A stretch of DNA of 60,000 bases from Glandiceps talaboti. Lineage: Eukaryota > Hemichordata > Enteropneusta > Spengelidae. This document shows, piece after piece, positions 42,101-48,984 of the stretch (the first letter of the stretch is position 1; every line of letters starts with the position of its first letter). Below the pieces are notes generated by a model. That model searched no databases, had not been told where the DNA came from, and was given only the letters and a program-made list of their open reading frames with translations. Position numbers and translations under genes: made by a program. The DNA lies in contig NC_135550.1 of the NCBI RefSeq assembly GCF_964340395.1, positions 14,285,908-14,345,907 on the forward strand. The letters are read 5' to 3'.

Positions 42101-45100
42101 AAGTCAGGTTATTGGTATCGACCTTTTAACAGGCAGATTTATACCTATACATGGACATCATGAATGTACACACAGCAGGCAAACTGTTGTGTCAACTCCA
42201 CTGTAAATCCCACCTATTTGCACAGTCTCCAAATGTTCCTGAAAAACACCGAGGGAGGGGGAGTGGGAAATTGAAATTGGAAAAGGAACCGAGCCCGATG
42301 ATGTCATTTTACTACCACAACATTTAATCTCTTTGCCATGACATAGTTCACTAACTCATCAGATGAAGCCCTATATTGTATCTGTATCTAAGTTCCTTCC
42401 TGCTAGTTTGAAATTATTGCCTTTATAGTCTTTTGTATGGGCCTACGAAACGGAAAAATACTCATCAGCCATACCCCAAGTTGAAATGCAGTTTTATCTA
42501 TCCCTCGTCAATAATGGAATAGTTACAGTCATTGTCCACCTGAGGATAGCAAGTGACCCATAAAGAACAATATCAAACTATTAACTCAGCATCAATAAAA
42601 TTCATTTACATTATGCCCTGACGCCTAACTTAGATAAAAAATGAACTCGAGTCTAAAATCAATCTCCTATTGGATTTGGTAGACATACTTTCCAAAGCAG
42701 ATAAAACTATCTCAAGTTTTACTAAATGCCAAGAGAAGCACCAACAACATATTTGTACGAACATCTTTGTTATTTGTCAAAACAGAAACATAAACAACCA
42801 CAGCCAAAGGTTCAGATTCTGAAATATCTTGCCAGCATGAAATGAATAGGATACTTTTCCTAGTCCACAAAAAAAGCAGGCGACAACAAACAACAAATGG
42901 CGCATACAGCCTTTGTTTTGTACTCACTTGTTCAGTTTACACATGGTGGTGAGAGACGTATGGAACGTGCCAGCTAGCCGGTCATCACCCTTTTATTTAG
43001 GCCAGCGCACTTTCATTTCACTCGATGTGTACAAATAATAAGGATAACTTCAGCCTTCATTAGCTGTATTAATTCCAAACTGAGTGGAATGCCAAATTGC
43101 ATTTCAATGTACTGAGATAGGAATACCATGACAGCAGTATTGACATTTCACTAAACTGAACTGTGATGTACAGATAGTGGAAATCACTGAGCAGCTCAGA
43201 GCGATGCTTCAGTCATACACAGAATTTGATATGATTTCAACGATATGTGTTATTTTATAACTGTAAGGGGAAACATTTTTCTTTTTGTGATTCAGTATAA
43301 CCATATATAAATGAAAGGTGATAGCATGCCCAGAATACAGAGTTTCCAAACATGTAGGGCATTAATTGGGGAATTGATACATACACTTCCCAGACAGTAT
43401 CATATCAGAAAATTTTAGTTGGTAAATTGTCAAACATATATATGAAGTGATAAAAAAAACATTCCATAAGCATAAACTTTTGATCGCATGGCATACACAA
43501 ATTCCACATTACATAAGCAAAATCTTTTGGCTAAAATGTGTAAAAAGTGAAACTGTAACTATCGAGGTGTTAGTTTTACACAATTTTTGAGCGGAGACAC
43601 TTTGTTCAGACTGTTGAACTTTGAGTGACTACTATATACTGGTTCCATGCCAAAATGAGATACAAACTAATAAAGAATGTTTCATGGTTCAATAAAAATT
43701 AAAATATGGTCAAAAAAAAAAGAAAGATTTGTTTCTGGTCAGGATGGTTTGTCTAAAGTGGTGCGACGACATGATTTTTAAAAATAATTCTCAACAATTT
43801 ACCTGTCACTCAATCTCCTACTAGTATTTATGGCTGTTTACTGTTCTTTTTATTTAGTACTTTAGAGAAAGTGTGTATGAGGGGCAGACGTCATTTAGTT
43901 GTTCATGATTGGCTCTGCAGTTGTCTTCACTGAAGTATTAAAGGAGGGTTATTTTTGTGTTTCTCCCCCAGATCTGCAGAATGCATGGACTGGACAAACA
44001 CACACACACACACAAAAACCAACGTGAGGGTATTTAAGTGATCAATACGTGTGCTGACCAGAAACAATTTTCTTATTTTTCTTGGCCTCACAGCAATAAT
44101 TGTTGGTTAGATTAAAAAAAATTTCAGGTCATAGGAAGTACTTTCTTAAAGTACTACAAACCATTAGTATGATGTCTGTCAACTATATCACGTGTTTACT
44201 TATAAGAGTCCTCCCCTCCCCCCTTCTTAATATAGATAAACAATGAAATTTGTATATTTGGAAATTTACAATGAATGTTTTAATAAGTCCTTAAAAATGG
44301 CACAAAATACTAGGGAATTCACACAATATTAATCTGATTTTGGTATGTACACAATTACTTCACAAAACATTAATTCACATTGTACTTTACAAGCCATAAC
44401 ATAAAGGCCCTTTTCCAACATCTCCTTCTCAGAAATTACAATCTGAAGAATCCCCCCCCCCCCCAAAAAAAAAAAAAAAAAAATTCACCGGTTGAAAATT
44501 TATTCTCCCCTCAATACCCTCTCAGTGAAAAATTAGCAAATACCACAGGAAGTCTACTTTACACATGGCAAGATACGACGTTACACTGACCTTGACAAAG
44601 AGAAAAGTTTCTCTTTTCCGGCAACGGTGTGTATAAACTGATGAATTTTAGAAGAACTCGTATGAAAATGATACATTTTAAAAGTCTAACATACAGTTAG
44701 AATCGTTTAGAATTACCAGCGATATGTTGATATCACATTACGCGCTACACTATCTCTTCATACACACAGTAATCTCTTGTAAAACACCTCACCACGGTCC
44801 CTTCGTTAAATAATAACACAGTCCCTGAATCGTTTTTTACAAATCCCATTCACAATTTCCAAGTAACCTAATAATTTACGTCAAAAAAGGTGGCTAGCAA
44901 ATTGAACTATCTGATGTTCAAGAACACGATAAAAATGGTGAAAAAATTGGGAAATTAACTATAAAATGAAAAATCCCCACAGAGGGGTGACAGGAAGTGG
45001 ATTATACTATATAGTACTACTACGCACCTGGAGCTTTGGGTCCATGGCTCGCCTTCCCGATCGCTACTCTCACTACTCGAAAGCTTCGTTCTGTTGACGA

Positions 45101-45564
45101 TCATAACAAAAATAAACGGTCAGCGAAGGAATTTTACGAAAATGATGTTGTGTTGTCCATCGTGTAAAAATGTCACAACGTCTCTGTATTCAGGTACATT
45201 CATACGTCCTTTAGGAAATCGTACATTTACGAAGGGTCCACGTACGTCGTATCGACCACGTGAAACGTAGTATTTGGGATAAAATGACTAACTTGTGAAC
45301 ACAGCACACGCGTTGTTTACATCGAGAAAACACCCGCGAAAGTACACTATTATTGTCCTCCATTTAAAGTTGTCCTATCTCCTGCGTATTATCCTACCAA
45401 CTAGATACATCAGCAGTTATATTCGTCTAATCGCCATCGTCTATTCGTCATCGTTACCGATTACATAACCGCATCTTTTCACCATCACGATGATGAACTG
45501 TTCCAAATACCACTGAATGACAAACACATCACAAATTCACTTACCGCTTTTTATACTGCGACAT
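1849..45564 (-). CDS. bHLH-PAS transcription factor, six coding exons, 3' end outside window
   Basis: Joined coding exons (minus strand): 45545-45564, 10444-10616, 6833-6951, 3771-3860, 2887-3058, 1849-1967. All junctions have AG/GT borders and splice phases that match (2, 1, 0, 0, 1, 0), giving 231 residues without a stop. Residues about 5-60 form a bHLH domain: basic stretch [18 protein letters not shown], then helix 1 ending LLPFPEE and helix 2 [17 protein letters not shown]. Residues 66-104 are an acidic, serine-rich linker. Residues from 105 on are PAS-A, with [30 protein letters not shown] and [10 protein letters not shown]. From family knowledge, such proteins are nuclear, pair with an ARNT-type partner and bind ACGTG or GCGTG cores. 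The EKSR.AA..RR basic region resembles the HIF/SIM/trachealess/NPAS1-3 branch, while the PFPE..SKLDK loop recalls AhR. I cannot assign an ortholog; an invertebrate orphan bHLH-PAS is possible. PAS-B is not in the window. Confidence 0.9.
1968..2886 (-). other. Intron 5
   Basis: This intron lies between exons 5 and 6. It holds a small CA tract with a GATACA prelude (about 2725-2790). Nothing else coding is recognised. Confidence 0.8.
2887..3058 (-). CDS. Coding exon 5: PAS-A core with long loop
   Basis: The acceptor is CTATTTCAG and the donor ACAG|GTCAGA. There are 57 codons plus one base. The exon starts [20 protein letters not shown], the conserved PAS helix that in relatives reads G.S.FD.IHP.DH.E. 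It continues with a long polar loop of about 35 residues (through [19 protein letters not shown] and VHFFDNT) before the next PAS strand. Such loops vary in length between family members; this one is on the long side (inference). Confidence 0.92.
3059..3770 (-). other. Intron 4, mostly microsatellite
   Basis: The intron is 712 bp, of which about 410 bp is the compound GT/ATGT/ACGT array at 3133-3546. Confidence 0.85.
3133..3546. repeat. Compound (GT)n-(ATGT)n-(ACGT)n array
   Basis: The order is (GT)n, then ATGT repeats, then blocks of self-complementary ACGT. A non-repeat island (about 3405-3465) follows, then ACGT mixed with ACAT. The left side is ATGT-rich and the right side leans to ACAT, so the array is a quasi-palindrome. 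Confidence 0.95.
3771..3860 (-). CDS. Coding exon 4: start of PAS-A
   Basis: The acceptor ATTTTTTCAG is strong and the donor CAG|GTAATAC is good. The exon is phase 0 at both ends and has exactly 30 codons, from [18 protein letters not shown] to [10 protein letters not shown]. This is the first beta strands and first helix of a PAS fold. The same block in HIF, SIM and NPAS proteins reads AL.GFV....  .G...Y.SDNV..  .LGL.Q. Exon boundaries at this place are common in the family. Confidence 0.93.
4279..4366 (+). repeat. Dispersed repeat family A, partial copy
   Basis: It begins GGTAAAATCTATC and continues to GGGTTCCCCAACAAAATTAT and a GTATGGGAAACTATG segment. The same order of blocks recurs at 7105-7262 (minus), 18489-18640 and 27888-27985. 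Confidence 0.6.
4738..5015. repeat. Degenerate tandem repeat, unit about 44 bp
   Basis: Six decayed units open with variants of AAAGTTTGCTAC. The longer ones carry ATGGCACAGCATTAGAAAG and a short GACTGACTG or GACCGACC run. The last two units are shortened to about 25-28 bp and carry CCGGACGGA. Confidence 0.7.
6672..6698. repeat. Poly(C) tract, 27 bases
   Basis: An uninterrupted run of 27 C on the plus strand (poly-G on the coding strand of the gene), in intron 3. Confidence 0.95.
6833..6951 (-). CDS. Coding exon 3: bHLH to PAS linker
   Basis: The acceptor is ACTACACAG and the donor GAG|GTTTGC, which is weaker than consensus. The first two bases AG complete a GAG codon with the last G of exon 2, then 39 codons follow. 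The product is hydrophilic: [12 protein letters not shown], then an acidic serine/threonine stretch ([17 protein letters not shown]), ending ALMLE, which runs into ALNGF of the PAS domain. Family members usually have a flexible linker of similar position. The serines next to acidic residues could be casein-kinase-2 sites (inference). A 27-base C tract lies 135 bp downstream in the intron. Confidence 0.85.
7105..7262 (-). repeat. Dispersed repeat family A copy
   Basis: On the minus strand it reads GGTTTTCCCACCAAAATTAT, then CAGATTTTCCTCGTCTGTTA, CCGAGGTTCTC, and CTTAGCAAAAACGCTGAT. The plus-strand copy at 27888-27985 has the same blocks in the same order (CAGATTTTCACCCTCTGCTA, CCGAGTTCCCC, CTTAGTAAAAACACTGAT). 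Confidence 0.7.
7988..8213. repeat. Tandem duplication, 113-bp unit, two copies
   Basis: Copy 1 starts at 7988 and copy 2 at 8101, both with CTAG(C/T)GATGACTGCAGG and ending GCCATGCCCCC. Only a handful of substitutions separate them, so the duplication is recent. Confidence 0.95.
8443..8672 (-). pseudogene. Coding-like fragment of unknown origin
   Basis: From an acceptor-like TTTTTTAG at about 8672, a frame of about 75 codons is open on the minus strand to a stop at 8443. It opens near [11 protein letters not shown], which resembles a zinc-binding CxxxCxxC, and runs through [12 protein letters not shown] and [17 protein letters not shown]. Codon use looks coding-like. It cannot be an exon of the bHLH-PAS gene because the phase gives a stop. 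I do not recognise the family; a decayed transposon ORF is the likeliest reading. Confidence 0.3.
8765..9880 (-). pseudogene. Series of broken coding-like frames, unknown element
   Basis: Further open segments lie on the same strand as the 8443-8672 fragment. One is at about 8800-8940 ([19 protein letters not shown] and on to [14 protein letters not shown]). A second is at 9239-9460 ([20 protein letters not shown] and on to [15 protein letters not shown]). A third is at about 9700-9880 ([20 protein letters not shown]), with internal stops between them. The pattern fits one decayed coding element of about 1.4 kb. No diagnostic catalytic motif is visible, and the three pieces may be unrelated. 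Confidence 0.25.
10214..10396 (+). repeat. Dispersed repeat family B copy
   Basis: Blocks in order: CATCACTTGCAACTGACTGA, ACTCAAACCTGG, AAAAATGTC, AACTGTTCTAACAATG, AGAAGGCATACATCGACATT, AGCTTATCGAGGTT. The copy at 47345-47556 shows the same series and the copy at 48985-49150 shows most of it. Confidence 0.75.
10444..10616 (-). CDS. Coding exon 2: bHLH domain
   Basis: The acceptor is a T-rich tract ending GGACAG. The exon gives 57 full codons with one base left over on each side, and the donor is AAAG|GTAAGAG. The protein carries the DNA-contacting basic region ([14 protein letters not shown]), helix 1, the loop ([12 protein letters not shown]) and helix 2 ([11 protein letters not shown]), which is a full bHLH. 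An in-frame TTG lies just upstream of the acceptor but is intronic. The hallmark LDK.SIIRLT.SYLR string is typical of the bHLH-PAS class and not of Myc/MyoD-type bHLH proteins. Confidence 0.95.
11713..11925. repeat. Degenerate tandem duplication, ~105 bp
   Basis: Two diverged units share TACAACTATAACT / TACAATTGTAACTAAA, a GATAC(A)C(T)A block, CTC(C/T)CAAACAA, and ATTG(T/C)AAAATTTACA followed by an AT-rich segment. Confidence 0.55.
11947..12008. promoter_or_regulatory. Duplicated CRE-like motif pair
   Basis: ATTACTAGAGGTGACGTCAA at 11947-11966 recurs as ATTACTAGAGATGACGTCCA at 11988-12007. The first holds a perfect CRE palindrome (TGACGTCA, 11958-11965) and the second a one-base variant. They are 41 bp apart in intron 1. 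Binding is inferred. Confidence 0.4.
12263..12281. repeat. Poly(T) tract, 19 bases
   Basis: A simple homopolymer in intron 1. Confidence 0.9.
14047..14330 (+). repeat. Dispersed repeat family A copy with poly(C)
   Basis: TGGAAATCTATGCCATTTTC and ACCAGACC are followed by a 17-base C tract (14119-14135). The 3' part, TACTAGCTACTACCAAATAT, resembles ACTAGAACAGACTATACCAT in the copy at 19250-19430. Confidence 0.55.
15268..15525. repeat. Compound (CTGT)n-(ATGT)n-(ACGT)n array
   Basis: CTGT repeats (about 15270-15325) pass into ATGT repeats, then ACGT and ACAT, then ATGT again near 15510-15522. The ACGT core again marks the point where strand sense of the repeat switches. Confidence 0.95.
17372..17454. 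repeat. (CA)n microsatellite with CTAA interruptions
   Basis: About 80 bp of CA broken twice by CTAACA, in intron 1. Confidence 0.95.
17942..17954. repeat. Poly(G) tract, 13 bases
   Basis: A simple homopolymer on the plus strand. Confidence 0.9.
18489..18640 (+). repeat. Dispersed repeat family A copy
   Basis: It has GGTAAAATCTACCAG, CCCAACAATATTTGTGGTAG, GTATGAAACTGTATGCCAGA, CATCTGTTATCAGGGTTCCC and CCTTGGATAAACACACTG, in family order. Confidence 0.7.
19250..19430 (+). repeat. Dispersed repeat family A copy
   Basis: It has TGGGTTCCCACCAATATAAT, GGGTATGAAAATCTATGC, ACCAGATCC and CAAAAACACT, then an ACCATATTGGTTTCATAGTT segment shared with the 14.3-kb copy. Confidence 0.65.
22475..22735. 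repeat. Cluster of ATGCAAAT/TAATTAATATGCAA motifs
   Basis: Two similar segments (about 22480-22560 and 22625-22700) both carry ATGTAAATTA/ATGCAAATTA, then CTTAATTAATATGCAA. Another ATGCAAAT lies at about 22713. Similar motifs occur at 6.2, 12.7 and 24.9 kb. They may be POU-type octamer sites or just a decayed dispersed repeat. Confidence 0.45.
25066..25246. mobile_element. Likely MITE with ~19-bp terminal inverted repeats
   Basis: The left end GTTGTTTGGTTCCCGTTAC (25066-25084) matches the reverse complement of the right end (25228-25246), ATTGTGTGGTTCCGATTAC, at about 16 of 19 positions. The 181-bp interior is non-coding with A-rich and T-rich halves. No transposase is present, so it would be a non-autonomous element. 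The target-site duplication is not clear. Confidence 0.5.
26802..27075. repeat. (ATGT)n array with ACGT core
   Basis: About 270 bp of ATGT repeats, with ATATGT variants on the left and a central ACGT/ACAT/GCGT block (about 26999-27032). Confidence 0.95.
27888..27985 (+). repeat. Dispersed repeat family A copy
   Basis: It has GGTGTTCCCCATCAAAATCA, CAGATTTTCACCCTCTGCTA, CCGAGTTCCCCAAACC and TTAGTAAAAACACTGATAAC, matching the minus-strand copy at 7.1-7.26 kb. Confidence 0.7.
28325..28433. repeat. Three-copy tandem repeat, 35-37 bp unit
   Basis: The unit opens with ACAGTATGTGGCTGTA and closes with GCATGGCATATAGTAA. Two 37-bp copies are followed by one of 35 bp. Confidence 0.9.
28512..28570. repeat. 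Two-copy tandem repeat, 27-bp unit
   Basis: The unit TTTTAGCCTTTACTTTGCAA plus ATTTTAG occurs twice without change, which points to a recent duplication. Confidence 0.9.
29628..29760. repeat. (ACAT)n with central (CA)n
   Basis: ACAT repeats flank a CA block at about 29666-29692. Confidence 0.95.
33393..33409. repeat. Poly(C) tract, 17 bases
   Basis: A run of 17 C followed by AGGGGG. An AT-rich TAATAATATT repeat lies just upstream (about 33275-33310). Confidence 0.9.
34861..34902. repeat. (GTT)n microsatellite
   Basis: About 14 perfect GTT units. Confidence 0.95.
37030..37265. repeat. (GTGAT/GTGGT)n pentanucleotide array
   Basis: The left half is GTGGT-rich with GGGGTACTG interruptions. 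The middle (about 37158-37218) is nearly pure GTGAT, and the right end is GTATG. The mixture suggests growth from several pentamers differing at one or two bases. Confidence 0.9.
37449..37512. repeat. Two-copy tandem repeat, ~33-bp unit
   Basis: The motif CATTTGTCTAAA(A)TCAGCG followed by TGTCTATGTC occurs twice. It lies inside an open frame of 131 codons (37415-37810, plus) that shows no known domain and that I do not call as a gene. Confidence 0.85.
38075..38275. repeat. (ACAT)n array ending in (CAGA)n
   Basis: A CA-rich start leads to about 135 bp of pure ACAT, then CAGA repeats (38254-38272). Confidence 0.95.
38996..39200. repeat. (ATGT)n array
   Basis: It has a GT start, ATGT repeats with TAATG and ACGT interruptions near 39025-39060, then a long ATGT run and a short GT end. 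Confidence 0.95.
44452..44483. repeat. C13-A19 homopolymer junction
   Basis: Thirteen C are followed directly by nineteen A. The A run might mark a retroposed tail, but no element body is recognised. Confidence 0.9.
45028..45045 (-). other. Possible alternative first exon (MDPKLQ)
   Basis: The minus strand has GAGCC-ATG-G, a strong start context, then six codons and the donor-like CAG|GTGCGTAG, about 500 bp downstream of exon 1. It ends in phase 0 and would hit a stop if joined straight to exon 2, so an extra exon or a different partner would be needed. It could also be chance. Confidence 0.2.
45257..45311. promoter_or_regulatory. E-box CACGTG and GCGTG core near exon 1
   Basis: CACGTG occurs at 45257-45262 and CACGC (GCGTG on the minus strand) at 45307-45311, in a CpG-richer stretch of early intron 1. 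ACGTG and GCGTG are the half-site cores used by bHLH-PAS dimers, so feedback control is conceivable. This is inference from motifs only. Confidence 0.3.
45545..45564 (-). CDS. Coding exon 1 of bHLH-PAS gene (start codon)
   Basis: The minus strand reads ATG TCG CAG TAT AAA AAG CG followed at once by the near-perfect donor GTAAGTG. It encodes MSQYKK plus two bases of an arginine codon; the next exon supplies the missing G (CGG). The start has A at -3. A very short first coding exon ending just before the basic region is also seen in HIF-type genes. The link over 34.9 kb rests on phase, the basic residues KK-R joining AEKSR, and the CpG-richer promoter-like setting. It is an inference until a transcript is seen. 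Confidence 0.72.
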
Positions 45565-45800
45565 GATGGCTTTCTGGAGGAAATAAACCTCCTCGGAGAA
45601 ATGTACGTATACTTCCCTAGGATATCGTAGACTTTTTAACGACGAATGTCGACGATTCAGACAATATTTGGCGAGTTTTCTGACTGTTTGCGGTGACTCC
45701 CACTACATTCAGCAGCCATGTTGTCTGTTATACTTGCAAATCACATGCAAATTTTTATTTTCACCGCGGTGAGTAAACAACTGTGACCTTATGAGGGCGT
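45565..45800 (-). promoter_or_regulatory. Promoter and 5' UTR region of the bHLH-PAS gene
   Basis: The region just upstream of the start codon is locally CpG-rich. It carries a YY1-like element on the minus strand (CAACATGGCTGCTG, about 45709-45722) and an AT-rich TATA-like patch about 35 bp beyond it (about 45751-45761). Plus-strand ATGCAAAT (45745-45752) and the palindrome CCGCGG (45764-45769) also lie here. YY1 elements often sit just downstream of transcription starts. The exact start is not shown by the sequence. Confidence 0.5.
45657..45719 (-). CDS. Upstream ORF candidate, 20 codons
   Basis: ATG GCT GCT GAA begins at 45719 and ends in TGA at 45657, about 90 bp upstream of the main start. 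If transcription starts upstream of 45719, this uORF would lower or regulate translation of the main frame. Its ATG overlaps the YY1-like element, so it could be only a binding site at or upstream of the start. Confidence 0.3.
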   Translation of the reverse strand: MAAECSGSHRKQSENSPNIV

Positions 45801-46059
45801 CAATAAGCTTCCGGGTGGCAAATCCTCCGTTCCTTGATTCAACTACGCTTCATATAAGCATGTGGGCATGTAACCCATCGAATGTTTTCGGTTGCTGGAA
45901 ACCTGGAAAAATATGAAGGGAACAAACAATTTACAAATAGGTGGACAGATTTCTTTTCATTTGAGTTGAGACGGTTGAATACTGTGCCAGACATGTAAAT
46001 ATTGCCTCGATATTGTAAACAATAGCGATTCATGAATAGTTAATCTCCTCGTAGACTGG

Positions 46060-46077
46060 TGACGTAATTTGACGTAA
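46060..46077. promoter_or_regulatory. Tandem TGACGTAA sites
   Basis: TGACGTAA-TT-TGACGTAA: two CRE/ATF-type octamers repeated with a 10-bp period, so on the same face of the helix. They lie about 340 bp upstream of the YY1-like element and 500 bp upstream of the start codon. CREB/ATF or C/EBP-type bZIP proteins bind such sites in other animals. Confidence 0.45.
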
Positions 46078-46112
46078 CAATTCAACCCCTCTGTTTGTCT
46101 GCCAGTCTCTCT

Positions 46113-46172
46113 ATCTGTCTGACTCGCTCGCCCCGCTCGCTCACTCGCTCGCTCACTCACCCACCCACCCAG
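46113..46172. repeat. CTCG/CTCA/CACC simple repeat
   Basis: TCGCTCGC and TCACTCGC units pass into CCCACCCACCCA. Confidence 0.8.
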
Positions 46173-47040
46173 GCTTTTTCAATATTACAGAACAGTTTCA
46201 TAAGCTTACTGACGAAACAATCCGACCACTTATTAGTTTTGAAAAGAGTACAGAAGTATAACATATCTTTTGTTATCTATTTCATTTCATTTCATTTTGT
46301 TTTTGTTTAATTGTTTTTTTTTCAATACTAATGCCCCGTTTCTGACACCTCGAAGTTATTATTGTTGACATAACGTCTGGTTATTTTATCATTCTCATTC
46401 GTCACGATATATCTAACCTTGTGATTAAATTAAATTAAATTTAAATTAAATTTCAAAAGTAGACACGGTTTGCCTCGTACACCATGGGTGTGTAGTTATT
46501 TATCTAGTTGATCATACTGAGTGCACGCATAATACAGGAATATTTTAAAGACAGTTACAAATAATTCCATGATATCCCTGTATATGAGTAAAAAAGTATT
46601 AACGAACCGATAGGATGTATGAAATGTGTGAAATCAATAACTTTAATTCGACCAGTATAAAGGAGTAATAGGTGCCATTAAATGTGCAAAGTACATTATC
46701 CGAAGTATTTATATTCAAACGATGTATCTCCAAATGTTACGTCTTGATTTGAAGGAACATCAAACAACACCAGTTTTCCAAAAGTCAACACACTACGTTT
46801 GCTTTCTTATAATGGCATTTATTCAGTCCAAATAGTTCTTAAATGAGAAATTTTGAATATAATCGTTATCGTTTGCTGGTTCCTCACATATTGGCATAAG
46901 TGTGTCCTGCCATGCATGGAATCGTATGGGGGCCAATTTGGCATGTTGCCAGATTTTTACCAAATATTGGCAAGTTGTCAAAACAACCAGTGCTTGATAT
47001 GTGATGAAATGTATGAATAATAGTTTATAAATTTTGGTGA

Positions 47041-47092
47041 ATTTAGAAATATGATTGCAATATTACATTTAGAAATATGATTGCAATATTAC
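47041..47092. repeat. Two-copy tandem repeat, 26-bp unit
   Basis: ATTTAGAAATATGATTGCAA plus TATTAC occurs twice without change. Confidence 0.9.
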
Positions 47093-47344
47093 TTCACTTC
47101 ACACTTGTAATGTACATACATGTACTCTGTAGCAATTTGAACTGGCAATGGTGCGGGGGGGGGGGTTATCCTGCATGCGTTACCACGGTTAAACTAAGAG
47201 TAACACTTACAACCAATTTAGTCTGACTAAGTTACACATGAGGATTCATCACACACTTTTATGTCCACAGTTGTATTTTAGATATACTTTTATTAAAGTT
47301 TCATTTAGGCTATAGGCCTACATTGAAATTTATAATACTGAAAC

Positions 47345-47556
47345 ATCCCTTGCAAAATGACTGAACTAAAATCTGGTTAAAATATTAACTTGTAAACTAT
47401 TTCGATGACGTAACTAAGTTATCATACGTATAAAAATGTCGAGGTAATCCCTGCTACACATCCAACTGTTCTAACAATGCCAGAATACAAATTGTTATGT
47501 CTCAGAAGGAATGTATCCGACATTGACAATATACTAGAATAGTTCAATCGAGGTTG
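47345..47556 (+). repeat. Dispersed repeat family B copy
   Basis: Blocks: TTGCAAAATGACTGAACT, AAAAATGTCGAGG, CCAACTGTTCTAACAATGCC, AGAAGGAATGTATCCGACAT, CAATCGAGGTTGTATGA, in the same order and orientation as the copy at 10.2-10.4 kb. It ends 25 bp before a long ACAT array. Confidence 0.7.
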
Positions 47557-47580
47557 TATGAATACGTACATCGGCGTGTA

Positions 47581-47611
<31 letters not shown>

Positions 47612-47702
47612 CATACATACATACATACATACATACATACATACATACATACATACATACATACATACATACATACGTACGTACGTACGTACGTACGTAC
47701 GT

Positions 47703-47734
<32 letters not shown>

Positions 47735-47853
47735 GTACGTACATACATACATACATACATACATACATACATACATACATACATACATACATACATACAT
47801 ACATACATACATACATACATACATACATACATACATACATACATACATACATA
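47581..47853. repeat. (ACAT)n array with ACGT core
   Basis: ACAT repeats with a central ACGT block (about 47675-47704) and a short CA/ACGT segment near 47720-47742. Confidence 0.95.
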
Positions 47854-48915
47854 CACTCATTATATCAGCATACTGCATGCTTAGAAAACAATGTACACAT
47901 TATATTTATCATATAACAAAGATGAATCACGATTTCGTATCACCTAGATACAGCTTAGTAAGATATTACAGCCTTTACCCTCGTTATATTCCCACGAGCG
48001 TTTTCATTTCATTTCGTGACCTAATCGTAGGTGCAATATAGTAATGGAATACATTGAAGACAACCACACAGTACTGAGTGTAGGTACCGGGGGTATTTAA
48101 TTCCACTTGTTAAGGATATCTTAAGGAGAATATTCACTGAGTTAATGCTTACGTCAGGAAAAGAAAATCTATTTTTCTACTTAAAATTTCGATTTACAAT
48201 TTAAACATTTTCGTTCGTAAAATAAATGTTAATGAAGCGTATACACGGCACCATATTGACTGGACTTTGGTCCACAATTTGTCATGACGAAATCAATTGA
48301 TGAAACTGTTCCGGTAAACACACACATTTCTATAACATCCTCATTTCAAATGAATTATATCGTATAAACAAAATGAAGTGTTTGCTCCTGAAGGCCATAA
48401 TATGCATGGTGTGATCATGAGGGGAACCAAAATATTTTTCTTTCAGTTCAGTATCCTATAGGAAGTGACGTAAAAATTAATAATACAGGTATATTTATCA
48501 GATATGTTATTCATAGCCAGCGTATGTCATTTTTTTTACTTCTTATCAATTTAACGTGATAACCTTTGACCCTATAATGCAGTTAACATAAAGGGTCAGT
48601 GTTTATCGTCAATGCTTGGATGACTATCAGGCTATCAACTTTGCAGTTAGAAGATGACGATGGAACTAAAAAAAACACACAGCGGTTGTAGAGTGAGTTT
48701 CTCAAACATTTGGACATCATCTGCAATTGTAATTGTAAACTTGAAATTTGAACAAGGCCTACCGGACGACAGCATTTACTCACCTGTATAAATACAAATA
48801 ACCAATAGTTGGGGCAGACGTTACCAGTTGTGAAATTTGGTTTGTACTACATTCAAAAGGTGATAATGGAAATTGAAAACAAAGTAGTCCGAAATGTTGT
48901 AGGAGCAAATTATTA

Positions 48916-48947
48916 TTTTTTTTTTTTTTTTTTTTTTTTGGGGGGGG
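48916..48947. repeat. T24-G8 homopolymer junction
   Basis: Twenty-four T followed by eight G. Confidence 0.9.
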
Positions 48948-48984
48948 CATACAATTTGCCGCATATCTAATAGGTACTCGCAGT

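Larger units (their letters stand above)
10617..45544 (-). other. Intron 1 (34.9 kb)
   Basis: This intron lies between the start-codon exon and the bHLH exon. No nested gene could be supported on either strand; the longer open frames here are microsatellite translations or lack any domain. The intron holds family A copies at 14.0-14.3, 18.5-18.6, 19.25-19.4 and 27.9 kb, a likely MITE at 25.07-25.25 kb, several tandem repeats, and microsatellites at 15.3, 17.4, 26.8, 29.6, 34.9, 37.0, 38.1 and 39.0 kb. CRE-type palindromes occur at 11958 and 34612. Stretches not listed separately hold nothing I can identify. Confidence 0.65.
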
